From the NCBI GenBank assembly GCA_900078775.1, contig LT549889.1:372001-436000 (forward strand): 64,000 nucleotides of DNA, given 5' to 3'. A program made the translations under genes and the position numbers. The notes beneath the pieces are model-generated. The model saw only the letters and a program-made list of their open reading frames with translations. It searched no databases and was not told the DNA's origin. Positions 35,104 through 44,114 of this stretch are shown one piece after another. This DNA comes from Mycolicibacterium aurum. Lineage in GTDB: Bacteria > Actinomycetota > Actinomycetes > Mycobacteriales > Mycobacteriaceae. The first letter of the stretch is position 1. Each line of letters opens with the position of its first letter.

Positions 35104-36728
35104 AGCGGGATGTTCCCGTGCTTCTTCGGCGGCACCTGGCTGATCTTGCGCTCCAGCAGGCGCAGCGAGGTCGCCACGTAGCCGCGGGTGTGCGACGGCG
35201 GGATGACCGCGTCGACGTAACCGCGCTCGGCGGCGATGTACGGGTTCACCAGGGTGTCCTCGTAGGTCTGCTGCAGCTCCAGGCGCAGCGAGTCCACGTC
35301 CTGGCCCTCGGCGGCGGCCTGCTTGAGCTCGCTGCGGTAGACGAAGCCGACCGCACCGGAGGCGCCCATGACCGCGATCTGAGCGGTCGGCCAGGCGACC
35401 ACCACGTCGGCGCCCATGTCCTTGGACCCCATCACGCAGTACGCGCCGCCGTAGGACTTGCGGGTGATGACGGTGATCTTCGGGACGGTGGCCTCGCCGT
35501 AGGCGTAGAGCAGCTTGGCGCCGCGGCGGATGATGCCGTCGAACTCCTGGCCGGTGCCGGGCAGGAAGCCGGGAACGTCGACCAGCAGCACGATCGGGAT
35601 GTTGAAGGCGTCACAGGTGCGGATGAAGCGGGCGGCCTTCTCGGAGGCCTTGATGTCCAGGCAGCCGGCGAACTGGGTCGGCTGATTGGCGACGATGCCC
35701 ACCGAGCGGCCGTCGACCCGGCCGAACCCGATGATGATGTTCTGCGCGTACCCGGCCTGCACCTCGAGGAACTCGTCGTCGTCGAGGATGCGCGAGATGA
35801 CCTCGTGCATGTCGTAGGGCTGGTTCGGGGAATCCGGGATCAGCGTGTCGAGTTCGATGTCCTCGCCGGTCAGGCTGTCCTCGATGGCCCCGGTCGGAGC
35901 CGGCGCCGGGTACCGCGGCGGATCGGCGTAGTTGTTCGGCGGCAGGTAGCCCAGCAGGTCGCGGACGTAATCCAGGGCGTCCTGCTCACCGGAGGCGACG
36001 TAGTGCACGGTGCCCGACTTGGCCATGTGGGTCTGGGCGCCGCCCAGTTCCTCCATGGTGACGTCCTCGCCGGTGACGGTCTTGATGACGTCCGGGCCGG
36101 TGATGAACATCTGGCTGGTCTGGTCGACCATGACGATGAAGTCGGTCAGCGCGGGGGAGTAGACGTGGCCACCCGCGGCGGCGCCCATGATCAGCGAGAT
36201 CTGCGGGATCACGCCGGAGGCCTTGATGTTGTTGTGGAAGATCTTGCTGTACAGGCCGAGCGAGACCACGCCCTCCTGGATGCGGGCGCCGGCGCCGTCG
36301 TTGATGCCGATCAGCGGGCGGCCGGTCTTGATGGCCAGCTCCTGGACCTTGACGATCTTCTCGCCGTAGACCTCGCCGAGGCTGCCGCCGAACACCGTGG
36401 CGTCCTGGCTGAACACGCAGACCTCGCGGCCGTCGATGGTGCCGTAGCCGGTCACCACACCGTCGCCGAGCGGACGGTTCTTCTGCAGACCGAAGTTGGT
36501 GCTGCGGTGCTTGGCCAGCGCGTCGAGTTCGACGAACGAGCCCTCGTCCAGCAGTGCGTAGATCCGCTCGCGGGCGGTCAGCTTGCCCTTGGCATGCACC
36601 TTCTCCACGGCCGCCTCACCCACCGGGTGCAACGCCTCTTCCGCGCGCTTGCGCAGATCGGCCAGCTTGCCGGCCGTGGTGTGGATATCGGGTACGTGCT
36701 CTGCCGCCGGCTCGATAGTGCTCGTCAT
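35100..36728 (-). CDS. accD5: Acyl-CoA (propionyl-CoA) carboxylase beta subunit
   Basis: A 542-residue carboxyltransferase from the ATG at 36728. Key parts are [38 protein letters not shown] (CoA-binding oxyanion loop), [12 protein letters not shown] and, in the C-half, [27 protein letters not shown]. It carboxylates propionyl- and acetyl-CoA with AccA3/AccE5 for mycolate and methyl-branched lipids. The long upstream frame is not used: it lacks similarity and includes the promoter. A TAACAT -10 ends 8 bases before the ATG, suggesting a leaderless transcript. Confidence 0.95.
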   Translation of the reverse strand: MTSTIEPAAEHVPDIHTTAGKLADLRKRAEEALHPVGEAAVEKVHAKGKLTARERIYALLDEGSFVELDALAKHRSTNFGLQKNRPLGDGVVTGYGTIDGREVCVFSQDATVFGGSLGEVYGEKIVKVQELAIKTGRPLIGINDGAGARIQEGVVSLGLYSKIFHNNIKASGVIPQISLIMGAAAGGHVYSPALTDFIVMVDQTSQMFITGPDVIKTVTGEDVTMEELGGAQTHMAKSGTVHYVASGEQDALDYVRDLLGYLPPNNYADPPRYPAPAPTGAIEDSLTGEDIELDTLIPDSPNQPYDMHEVISRILDDDEFLEVQAGYAQNIIIGFGRVDGRSVGIVANQPTQFAGCLDIKASEKAARFIRTCDAFNIPIVLLVDVPGFLPGTGQEFDGIIRRGAKLLYAYGEATVPKITVITRKSYGGAYCVMGSKDMGADVVVAWPTAQIAVMGASGAVGFVYRSELKQAAAEGQDVDSLRLELQQTYEDTLVNPYIAAERGYVDAVIPPSHTRGYVATSLRLLERKISQVPPKKHGNIPL

Positions 36729-36745
36729 GGTCGTCGATGTTAACG

Positions 36746-36757
36746 GTTCTCTAAGAA
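36746..36757 (-). promoter_or_regulatory. Shared acc motif upstream of accD5
   Basis: Minus strand TTCTTAGAGAAC is identical to the motif before accA3. It lies 2-14 bp upstream of the TAACAT -10, within the expected spacer. Confidence 0.5.
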
Positions 36758-37024
36758 GTCGGACAGCTGGGTGTGGTTTGGGCCGTACCGCGCGTCGCCG
36801 CGGGCACCGGCTGATCCGGCGTTTCCGCCGTTGTGCACCCCGTTTGCCGTGGGTGCGGCACGGGCGCCGGGGGCGACGGGCGCGGAATTTGCCAGCGATA
36901 TCCACCCGGCGGCCGGATCGGGGACACTGATAAAACCCGGTCGGAGCGGTTCAATTCCGCAGTTGTGCCCGGGAATGGACGATTCCGGACTCGGGCCCGG
37001 TGGCAATAATCGGCGCGTTGGCAA

Positions 37025-37030
37025 TATAGT
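37025..37030 (+). promoter_or_regulatory. -10 element of the polysaccharide operon
   Basis: TATAGT (five of six consensus), giving a leader of about 60 bases before the GTG at 37098. The two TGGCAATA repeats (37001, 37019), 18 bp apart, overlap and precede it and may be activator or repressor contacts. No clear -35. Confidence 0.4.
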
Positions 37031-37097
37031 GCGCGAAGTCGACGGGCGATTGCTGGTAACCGGCAGCGGCGGTGGCGGCCTGGAGAGGAACGGCAGT

Positions 37098-38240
37098 GTG
37101 ACGGCTCAGCGTGCGTATGACGGCGTGGACGGTCCCCGCGTGGTGATCGCACACGACTATCTGACCCAGCGCGGGGGCGCGGAGAAGGTCGTGCTGTCCA
37201 TGAGCAAGGCCTTTCCGGACGCGCCGATCTACACACTGCTCTACGACCCGGCCGGCACCTATCCCGAGTTCGCCGATCGCGATGTGCGGGTGTCCCCGCT
37301 GAACCGGATCGGGTTCTTCCGCAAGAACCATCGCGCGGCACTGCCGCTGCTGCCCGCGGTCTCGTCGTCGATGTTCGTCGACGCCGACGTGGTGGTGACC
37401 AGCAGCAGCGGCTGGGCGCACGGCTTCCGCACCGACGGCGTCAAGCTGGTGCACTGCCACACCCCGGCGCACTGGCTCTACACCCCTCAGATGTACCTCA
37501 AGGACGAGGGCGACCAGCTCAAGCGCGGACTGCTGAAGGTGGCCGGCCCCGCCCTGAGGGCGTGGGACCGTCGCGCCGCCCGGACGGTGGACCGGTATCT
37601 GGCGGTCTCCACCATGATCAAGGACCGGATCAAGGACGCCTACGACATCGAGGCCGATGTACTGCCCTCCCCGGTGGCCATGAGTACCGACGTCGAGGTG
37701 GCGCCGGTGCCGGCCGTCGCGGACTGGGCGGGCGGCGAGGAGCCGTTCTACCTGTGCGTGTCCCGGCTGTTGCCCTACAAGAACGTCGACAAGGTGGTGC
37801 GCGCGTTCGCCGGCACCGACCGTCGGCTGGTCGTGGTGGGTCGCGGCCCCGAAGCCGGTCACATCGAGTCGATCCGCACCCCGAACGTGGCCCTGCTCTC
37901 GGACCTGACCGACGCCCAGATGGCCTGGCTGTACCGGTCCTGCCGGGCGCTGATCGCGGCCAGCTACGAGGACTACGGGCTGACCCCGATCGAGGCCGCG
38001 GTGTGGGGCAAGCCCGCGGTGGTGCTGCGCTGGGGCGGCTTCCTGGACACCGTGATCGATGCCGTCACCGGAACCTTCTTCGATGAGGCGCAAGCGGATT
38101 CGATCGCCGCGGCGCTGGACCACTTCGCCACCCAGAGCTTCGACCCGGAGGTCATCCGCAAGCACGCCGACCAGTTCACCGAGCAGCGGTACGCCGAACG
38201 CCTCTACCGCGCGGTCGACGAGCTCGGCCGGCCTTGCTGA
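37098..38240 (+). CDS. Glycosyltransferase family 4 (mannosyltransferase-like)
   Basis: A 380-residue GT4 enzyme from a GTG with GGAGAGG upstream. The acceptor half includes VVIAHDYLTQRGGAEKV and CHTPAHWLYTP. The donor half includes CVSRLLPYKNVDKVVRAF, the E-x7-E motif ASYEDYGLTPIEAAVWGKPAV and WGGFLDTV. It resembles WbaZ-type transferases of O-antigen and exopolysaccharide loci. It probably adds an early sugar to the lipid-linked repeat on the cytoplasmic face. First gene of the accessory locus. Confidence 0.88.
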   Translation: MTAQRAYDGVDGPRVVIAHDYLTQRGGAEKVVLSMSKAFPDAPIYTLLYDPAGTYPEFADRDVRVSPLNRIGFFRKNHRAALPLLPAVSSSMFVDADVVVTSSSGWAHGFRTDGVKLVHCHTPAHWLYTPQMYLKDEGDQLKRGLLKVAGPALRAWDRRAARTVDRYLAVSTMIKDRIKDAYDIEADVLPSPVAMSTDVEVAPVPAVADWAGGEEPFYLCVSRLLPYKNVDKVVRAFAGTDRRLVVVGRGPEAGHIESIRTPNVALLSDLTDAQMAWLYRSCRALIAASYEDYGLTPIEAAVWGKPAVVLRWGGFLDTVIDAVTGTFFDEAQADSIAAALDHFATQSFDPEVIRKHADQFTEQRYAERLYRAVDELGRPC

Positions 38241-38339
38241 CCACCGGCGACCCGGCGCGGTCCACTTCGGGCAACAGCAACCGATCCGCACAGAGGTCGC
38301 TATCGTTTACGCGGATTCCTCGACAAGGAGCGATGATTC

Positions 38340-39020
38340 ATGTTTCGTAAACCGGCCACGGCAGATCCGGCGGACATAGCGCGGAAGAAGGCCGCCGCGC
38401 CGGCGCTGCGGATGCCGCCGGATTCGGAATACGTCCTCGACGAGAACAACCGGGTCACCCACTACAAGATGCAGAGCCTCGGGTTCCTCCCGAAAGCCAA
38501 GAACCGCATCGGTGAACTGATCTTCAACCTGCTGGTCACCTACATCCCGTCGCATACGATCCGGCAGGGCTTCCTGCGGCTGTGCGGGGCCAGGATCGGC
38601 AAGCACTGCTCCATCCTGCGCGGCACCACCGTGCTGGACCCGGCGTACCTGACCATCGGTGACGGGGTGGAGATCGGGTTCCGGTGCATGCTCGACGCGC
38701 GCGCCGGCATCTACATCGGCAACCAGGTGACCATCGCCAGTGACGTCCAGATCATCGGCGGCGGCCACGACGTCAACCACCCGGACTTCCTGCCGGTGCC
38801 GATCCCGACGGTCATCTGCGACTACGTGTGGATCGCCAGCCGGGCCATGGTGTTGCCCTCGCTGGTGGGCCGCGGCGCGGTGGTGGCCGCCCAGGCGCTG
38901 GTGACCAAGGACATCGAGGAACTGAACATCGTGGGCGGCGTGCCGGCCAAGGTGATCGGCAAGCGCGACCCGGATGTGTTGCTGTACACCAATAATCGTC
39001 GACCCCCGCCGTTCTACTGA
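38340..39020 (+). CDS. Left-handed beta-helix acyltransferase (WcaF/LpxA-like)
   Basis: A 226-residue hexapeptide-repeat protein: RLCGARIGKHCSILRG, TIGDGVEIGFRCMLDA, GNQVTIASDVQIIGGGHDVN with the likely catalytic His, and a final VGGVPAKVIGKRDPD. Such enzymes O-acetylate sugars using acetyl-CoA. The ribosome site AAGGAG precedes the ATG at 38340. Its stop overlaps the ATG of the next glycosyltransferase. Likely decorates the repeat unit. Confidence 0.88.
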   Translation: MFRKPATADPADIARKKAAAPALRMPPDSEYVLDENNRVTHYKMQSLGFLPKAKNRIGELIFNLLVTYIPSHTIRQGFLRLCGARIGKHCSILRGTTVLDPAYLTIGDGVEIGFRCMLDARAGIYIGNQVTIASDVQIIGGGHDVNHPDFLPVPIPTVICDYVWIASRAMVLPSLVGRGAVVAAQALVTKDIEELNIVGGVPAKVIGKRDPDVLLYTNNRRPPPFY

Positions 39021-40147
39021 TGGGCGACCGGTTGCGTGACCACCGGTTGGTCTTCGTCGCACCCGACGACGGGCAGACCGCGGTGGGCGACTACGCGCAG
39101 GATCTGGTGGACGCGCTGCGCCCGCATTTCGGTGAGATCGTCGAGGAGCGCACCGCCGGGCCCGGCCTGGACACCCTCGCCGACATCCGCCGGCACCGGA
39201 CCCGGGTACGCAAACTGGTTGCCGAGGGGCCCCCGGGACGCACCCTGGTGCACGCCGAACTGTCCACCGGCGTGATGCCCACCTTCTGGGCGGTCGCCGG
39301 GTTGTCCGGGGTACCGGTGACGGCCACCATCCACGACCCGCCGCAGGGCCTGTGGTTCCTGGCCCGGCCCCGGTTCATCGCCAGGTCCCGGCTGCTGACC
39401 CACGGCATCCACTATCCGCTGCGCCCGCTGTCGCGGGCCATCGAAGGCCGGGTGCACGGGAACCGGACGCTGATCGCGCTGACCGAGACCGGCCGGCAGT
39501 CGATCGAGCGGACCTACCCGCGCACCCGCACCGCCTACATCCCGCACCTGGTGCGGCAGCGGCCCGAGATCGCGCCCGCCCAGGACCGCCCGAAAGCGGT
39601 CGGGTTCTTCGGATTCGTCTACCGGGGCAAGGGTTTCGACCAGATCGCCGACATCCGTGCCCAGTTGCCCGACGACATCGCCATCCGGGTCGCCGGCCGC
39701 GGCACCGAGGCGCTGCCCCGGGCCGAGGGCATCGAGATCCTCGGCGGTGTCGACGGCGCCGCCGAGGACGCGTTCTTCGCCTCGGTCCGCGCCATCGTGG
39801 TGCCCTACGGCAAGCGGCACTTCTACGCCGAGACCTACCCGGCCTCCGGCGTGGTGGCGCACGCGATGGCCTACCGCACCCCGGTGATCTGCACCGGGTA
39901 CGGGTCGCTGGCCGAACTCAGCCCCGAACACGGGGTGGTGGCGGTGCCCCCGTCCACCGATCCGGGCGCCGGCGTGGCCGCCGGGCTGGCCGCCGAGATC
40001 ACCGCGGTCCTGGGCGATGAGGCCCGGTTGAAGGAACTGGGCGCCAACTCCGACCGCACCCGCGCCGAACGCTCGGCCGCGCGCACCGCCGAGGCCTTCG
40101 TGGCGGTCTGGGAGCAGATCGCCGAACGCGGGTCCGCCGGTGACTGA
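39020..40147 (+). CDS. Glycosyltransferase (GT4-like)
   Basis: A 375-residue protein of the GT-B shape. The N-terminal domain contains TLVHAELSTGVMPTFWAVAG and TIHDPPQGLWFL. The C-terminal donor domain contains AVGFFGFVYRGKGFDQIADI, VAGRGTEAL and the acidic loop RHFYAETYPASGVVAHAMAYRTPVI. It overlaps the acyltransferase stop (TGATG) and the flippase start (8 bases), so it is part of one operon. Sugar donor unknown. Confidence 0.82.
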   Translation: MGDRLRDHRLVFVAPDDGQTAVGDYAQDLVDALRPHFGEIVEERTAGPGLDTLADIRRHRTRVRKLVAEGPPGRTLVHAELSTGVMPTFWAVAGLSGVPVTATIHDPPQGLWFLARPRFIARSRLLTHGIHYPLRPLSRAIEGRVHGNRTLIALTETGRQSIERTYPRTRTAYIPHLVRQRPEIAPAQDRPKAVGFFGFVYRGKGFDQIADIRAQLPDDIAIRVAGRGTEALPRAEGIEILGGVDGAAEDAFFASVRAIVVPYGKRHFYAETYPASGVVAHAMAYRTPVICTGYGSLAELSPEHGVVAVPPSTDPGAGVAAGLAAEITAVLGDEARLKELGANSDRTRAERSAARTAEAFVAVWEQIAERGSAGD

Positions 40148-41321
40148 CCCGACACCCGCCGCCGCGTTGCCGGGTTCGCCGCATCTGTCGCGCGCCCTGT
40201 GGGCGGCGTTCTGGATGTATGGCGGGCGCGCCGGCGGCATGGTGTGGACGCTGGCCATCGTCGCCCAGCTCGGCATCGCCGATTACGGCAAGTACGCCAT
40301 GGCCTACGCGGTGTACTCGCTGATCGGGTCGCCACTGGACAACGTGTTCGTGGTCCGCTCGGTGCGCGAATCGGAGAAACACTTCCTGGCCGACCGGGCC
40401 ACCCGCTATCTGCTCGGTGTCGCGCTGATGCTGGTGGGTGTGGCCCTGCTGGAGGTGAATTACGTCGCGGCCTTCGGTCTGTTCGTGTCCGGCGGCGAGT
40501 TGACCCTCAAGGCCTGGGAGAGCCGCCCGCTGCGCGACGGCCAGCCGCAGAAGGCCGCCCAGATCGACACCGCGCGGCAGTTCGCCAGCGTGGTGCCGGC
40601 CTGTATCTACCTGTTCGTCGTGCCGGATCCGACGCTGCAGACCGCGACCATGATCCTGGTCGCGCCGTACGCCCTGGTGGCGCTCGGGGTGGGGCCGATC
40701 GCGTTGCGGCACAAGCCCGGAATGCCCGGATCGCCGCGGGTGATCGCCATCCTGGTCGGCGAGACGTTCTCGATCATGGCCGGTGTGCAGGGCGATCTGC
40801 TGCTGCTCGGCTGGCTGACCAATGACACCGTCGCCGGCTACTACGGCATCTGCACCACGGTCACCCTGGCCATCGTCGCGGTCGGCCAGACCTTCGGCAT
40901 GTCCTACAACCAGACCCTGCGCGAGGGCTCGGGCGATGTGTCGGCAGGACCGCCGCTGAAGGGCACGGTGCTGCTCGGGGTGGCCGCCGGTGCACTGGTG
41001 CTCATCACCGGCCTGGTCATGCTGGTGCTGCCGGTGGTGCCCCAGGAACTGGCCATCGCGATGACGATCATGTCGCTGTTCTGCGGTATGCGCACCATCG
41101 CCATGGTGTTCCAGGCGGTGCTCTACAACCAGCACCGCGACGGGGTCCGGCTGATCGCCAACTCCGCCATCGTCCCGGTCAAACTGGCCCTGGTGCTGCT
41201 GCTGTACGGGTTCGGGGCGGTGGGCGCGGCGATCGCCTCCGTCATCGGTGACGCCCTGCTGATGGCCATCTACCTGCGGGTGCTGTACCGCAAAACCGAT
41301 CCGGGGAAGACGGTGACGTGA
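40140..41321 (+). CDS. Polysaccharide flippase (Wzx-like) membrane protein
   Basis: A 393-residue protein with about ten to twelve membrane helices. Motifs fitting MATE/Wzx flippases include LWAAFWMYGGRAGGMVWTLAIVA, DYGKYAMAYAVYSLIGSPLDN and GDLLLLGWLTNDTVAGYYGI. It would move the lipid-linked repeat unit across the membrane. GTG start overlapping the previous gene by 8 bases and GTGA overlap with the next transferase. Together with the polymerase at 42425 this makes a Wzx/Wzy route likely. Confidence 0.8.
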   Translation: MTDPTPAAALPGSPHLSRALWAAFWMYGGRAGGMVWTLAIVAQLGIADYGKYAMAYAVYSLIGSPLDNVFVVRSVRESEKHFLADRATRYLLGVALMLVGVALLEVNYVAAFGLFVSGGELTLKAWESRPLRDGQPQKAAQIDTARQFASVVPACIYLFVVPDPTLQTATMILVAPYALVALGVGPIALRHKPGMPGSPRVIAILVGETFSIMAGVQGDLLLLGWLTNDTVAGYYGICTTVTLAIVAVGQTFGMSYNQTLREGSGDVSAGPPLKGTVLLGVAAGALVLITGLVMLVLPVVPQELAIAMTIMSLFCGMRTIAMVFQAVLYNQHRDGVRLIANSAIVPVKLALVLLLYGFGAVGAAIASVIGDALLMAIYLRVLYRKTDPGKTVT

Positions 41322-42445
41322 GACCGACGGTCTGTTTCCTGCTGTCCAAGGACCCGGTGGCCGATCACGGCGGCGATGTCGAATTGTCGCGTCTGGTCCT
41401 GGAATTGGCGGCCGACGACTTCGAGGTGTCGGCGATCTGCCTGTCCCACCAGCCGCCGGGCCGGCTGGACTTCGGGGGTGTACCGCTGGTGCGCGTCGAC
41501 AAGGCCGGGGTGCAGCCGCTGCGGCTGTTGCTCGACATCGCACGGACCGGACGCAGCCTGGTACACGCCCGGTTCGACAACGACGACCTGGTCGCGGCGA
41601 TCGATGCCGCCGGCGCCGACATCTACGTCGCCGAGCACAGCTATATGGCCGAATCCTTCCTGCGCAGCTCGCGTCTGGGTAGGTCCCGGTTCGTGGTGAA
41701 CACCCATGTGAGCGAGTCGCTGGTCTGGCGGGCCACCCGCGGTGCGCTGGGCAGGCTGCAGGTCGGCCGGCTGCTGCGCGACGAACTGCGGGTGGCGCGG
41801 GCCGCCGACGCGGTCGGCACGTTCGACGCCGAGGAGGCGGAGTTCTACCGCGAGCGCGGTGTGCGGGACGCGCGCTGGATGGACATCACCCTGCCGCCGG
41901 CGAAACAGGTTGCGGTGGCGTCGAGCCCGCGCCGGCTGGTGCTGATGGGAACCCGGGACTGGCCGCCGAATCAGGAGGCTTTCGAGGAGGCGCTGCGGCT
42001 GTGGCCGCGGATCGCCGAGGGCATCGAGGGCGCCGAACTGTGCGTGATCGGCGCGCGGGCCGCCAAGGCCCCCGAACCGCAATACCCGCCCGGCGTTCGG
42101 GATCTGGGCTTCGTCGACGACCTGCCGGAGTTCCTGGGAACCTGCCGGGCGATGATCGCCCCGATCCGGACCGGCGGGGGTGTGCGGGTGAAGATCCTGG
42201 ACGCCGCGCGGATGGGGCTGCCGGTGGTCGGCACCACCGCCGCCGTCGGCTCGCTGACGGACCTGCTCGGCCTGGGCGTGTTCGACGGGGATGCGGTGTT
42301 CGTCGAACAGTGCCGGAAGTACCTGCTGGACACCGCCGGTGCCGCCGAGGCGGGCGACCGGCTGTACCGGCTCAACGAGCAGTACTGGCGCGACCGCCGG
42401 CCGCATCGGGCGGTCGCCGAACTGCTAGGCGGTGCCGGCCGGTAG
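41318..42445 (+). CDS. Glycosyltransferase family 4
   Basis: A 375-residue GT-B enzyme. It begins RPTVCFLLSKDPVADHGGDVELSRL. It has YVAEHSYMAESFL and, in the donor half, LVLMGTRDWPPNQEAFEEAL and RTGGGVRVKILDAARMGLPVVGT, the usual E-less GT4 variant with a G-G-G-V-R-V-K loop. It ends 21 bases inside the end of the convergent polymerase gene. Adds another sugar to the repeat; donor unknown. Confidence 0.87.
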   Translation: MRPTVCFLLSKDPVADHGGDVELSRLVLELAADDFEVSAICLSHQPPGRLDFGGVPLVRVDKAGVQPLRLLLDIARTGRSLVHARFDNDDLVAAIDAAGADIYVAEHSYMAESFLRSSRLGRSRFVVNTHVSESLVWRATRGALGRLQVGRLLRDELRVARAADAVGTFDAEEAEFYRERGVRDARWMDITLPPAKQVAVASSPRRLVLMGTRDWPPNQEAFEEALRLWPRIAEGIEGAELCVIGARAAKAPEPQYPPGVRDLGFVDDLPEFLGTCRAMIAPIRTGGGVRVKILDAARMGLPVVGTTAAVGSLTDLLGLGVFDGDAVFVEQCRKYLLDTAGAAEAGDRLYRLNEQYWRDRRPHRAVAELLGGAGR

Positions 42446-43936
42446 CGGCCGCCTCTGCGCCGCAACGCCGTCCGGCTCACCTGAGGGCGGCGGCCCGGCC
42501 GCGGGCTCGAAGGAGAACGCCGGCGGTTTCGGTGCGGTCAGCGCGCCCTCCTTGCGCAGCTCATCGGAGTACTGCAGGAACACCAGGAAGAACGTGTACA
42601 TGAAGGTCATCTGCGCGATCACGACGACCGGGTGATCCAGGTTCAAGGTGATGGTGGAGAACGCGATGAACACCCCGCCGTAGAACGCGTGCGGCAGCGA
42701 GTCGGTGCGGATCAGCTTGGCCGCCACCACACATCCGATGATGATCACGGCGAGGAAGGACAGGCCGGCGACCAGGCCGCCGCGGTGCACGGCGATCAGC
42801 GGCGCATTGGACACGAAGTTCTCGGTGAACGCGTACGGGCCGTCCTTGAACTCCCGCAGCGACCAGCCGTTTCCGAAGATCCAGTTGTCGCCCATCCGCC
42901 ACGGAAACTCGCGGATCGCCGCGATGCGGTCCGAGGCGCCCGCGTCGTTCTCGCCCAGGGAGCCCAACAACCGTTTGCGGACGGCCGGGATCATCATCGC
43001 CGTCGTACCGCCCACGAACAGCGTGCCGACCATCAGCATGCGGTCCCGGGACCGCATGTTGTGGAAGACGAAGACCAGCAGCGAACCGAGCAGCACGCTG
43101 GCCAGGGCCGCCCGGCTCAGGGTCAGCACGATGGCCACCATGAGGATGGTCATCAAGATGACCCGTTGCCACCGGGTGAACAGGATGCCGGTGATCGCCA
43201 ACGCGATCACCAGACCGATACCGGCCGCGTTCGGGTCCACCCACAGCCCGCCCAGGCGCTGGAAGGTCTCGCTGTCCGCGCCGACCTCGAACCGGTCGGT
43301 GCGCGGCGTGTTGAGCGTGCCGCCGGTGATGTAGAACTTGTCCACCGCGTAGTAGCCGATGATCTCGAACGGCTTGACGATGTACTTGGTGGAACCCAGT
43401 GCCACCGCGGCGATACCCCACACCGCGCTGAAGGTCGCGGAGAAGACGAAAGCCTTTCCGACGCGCCGCAATTGATCGTTCGGTAGGGACAGCAGGGCGA
43501 ACAGGAAACCGGTGGCCACCGCCCACTTGGTGAAGTCCATGATGTTGACCGGGGTGGAGAACGTGACCGCCATGGACAGCCCCGACATCACGATCAGCAG
43601 CAACACCGCCGACATCAGCGGCGAGGAGCGCCGGACCGCCCGCGGGTGCAGGAGGAACGCCAGGATGGAACCGCAGGCGCACACCAGATAGATCGGCACG
43701 TGCACACCGGGGAAATAGCCGAACGGGAACGTGGTGACGAAGACGACGGTGCCGTAGTACAGCCACAGCGGATGCCGCATCCCGATGTAGACCCCGGCCA
43801 CCACGGCCATCAGCCCGGCGATCGCGATGACGGCGGGTTTGCCACCCAGCGCCGCGGCGACGGCCGCAACCGGCCCGAGCACACAGGCCGCCGCTCCCGC
43901 CCAGATCTCGGTTCGTGAATAAGTGGGCAGCTTCAA
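42425..43936 (-). CDS. O-antigen ligase/polymerase-like membrane protein (Wzy)
   Basis: From the TTG at 43936, with AAAGGAG 7 bases upstream, it has 503 residues. An earlier ATG at 44095 would lack a ribosome site and gives unrelated leading sequence. About eleven to twelve helices are visible. A Wzy_C-like stretch (GGTLNTPRTDRFEVGADSE, GLWVDPNAAGIG, TLSRAALASVLLGSL) is followed by a large loop and a proline-rich cytoplasmic tail. It is the only minus-strand gene of the locus, divergent from the Wzz gene. It likely polymerises repeat units. Confidence 0.85.
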   Translation of the reverse strand: MKLPTYSRTEIWAGAAACVLGPVAAVAAALGGKPAVIAIAGLMAVVAGVYIGMRHPLWLYYGTVVFVTTFPFGYFPGVHVPIYLVCACGSILAFLLHPRAVRRSSPLMSAVLLLIVMSGLSMAVTFSTPVNIMDFTKWAVATGFLFALLSLPNDQLRRVGKAFVFSATFSAVWGIAAVALGSTKYIVKPFEIIGYYAVDKFYITGGTLNTPRTDRFEVGADSETFQRLGGLWVDPNAAGIGLVIALAITGILFTRWQRVILMTILMVAIVLTLSRAALASVLLGSLLVFVFHNMRSRDRMLMVGTLFVGGTTAMMIPAVRKRLLGSLGENDAGASDRIAAIREFPWRMGDNWIFGNGWSLREFKDGPYAFTENFVSNAPLIAVHRGGLVAGLSFLAVIIIGCVVAAKLIRTDSLPHAFYGGVFIAFSTITLNLDHPVVVIAQMTFMYTFFLVFLQYSDELRKEGALTAPKPPAFSFEPAAGPPPSGEPDGVAAQRRPLPAGTA

Positions 43937-44114
43937 GAACGAACTCCTTTGCTGCCGGATCGGCGGTCCATCGCGCACTGACCTATCCTCGCATTGTCTT
44001 CGCTGGAATCGCCACAGAGTCTTTTCCCCTTGCACAGGACTTTTGTATGTAGGGAAAGGTGGAGACGCTATCGTGATGACGTCATGGTGACCCAACAGCG
44101 ATCGGAGTGCCCAG

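Larger units (their letters stand above)
36729..37097. other. 369-bp divergent region between accD5 and the polysaccharide locus
   Basis: It holds the accD5 control motif (36746-36757) and a TAACAT -10 (minus strand, 36744-36739). Toward the other end TGGCAATA is repeated at 37001 and 37019, and TATAGT (37025-37030) is a good SigA -10 for the first glycosyltransferase gene. An open frame crosses the whole gap but has no coding character. No small gene recognised. Confidence 0.5.

Noticed and set aside
36771..37097. N-terminal extension of the first glycosyltransferase to 36771
   Set aside because: The extension has no similarity, spans promoter elements, and a GTG with a good ribosome site lies at 37098.
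43937..44095. Longer start for the Wzy-like protein (ATG 44095)
   Set aside because: No ribosome site; the added residues are hydrophilic and atypical, while AAAGGAG precedes the TTG at 43936.
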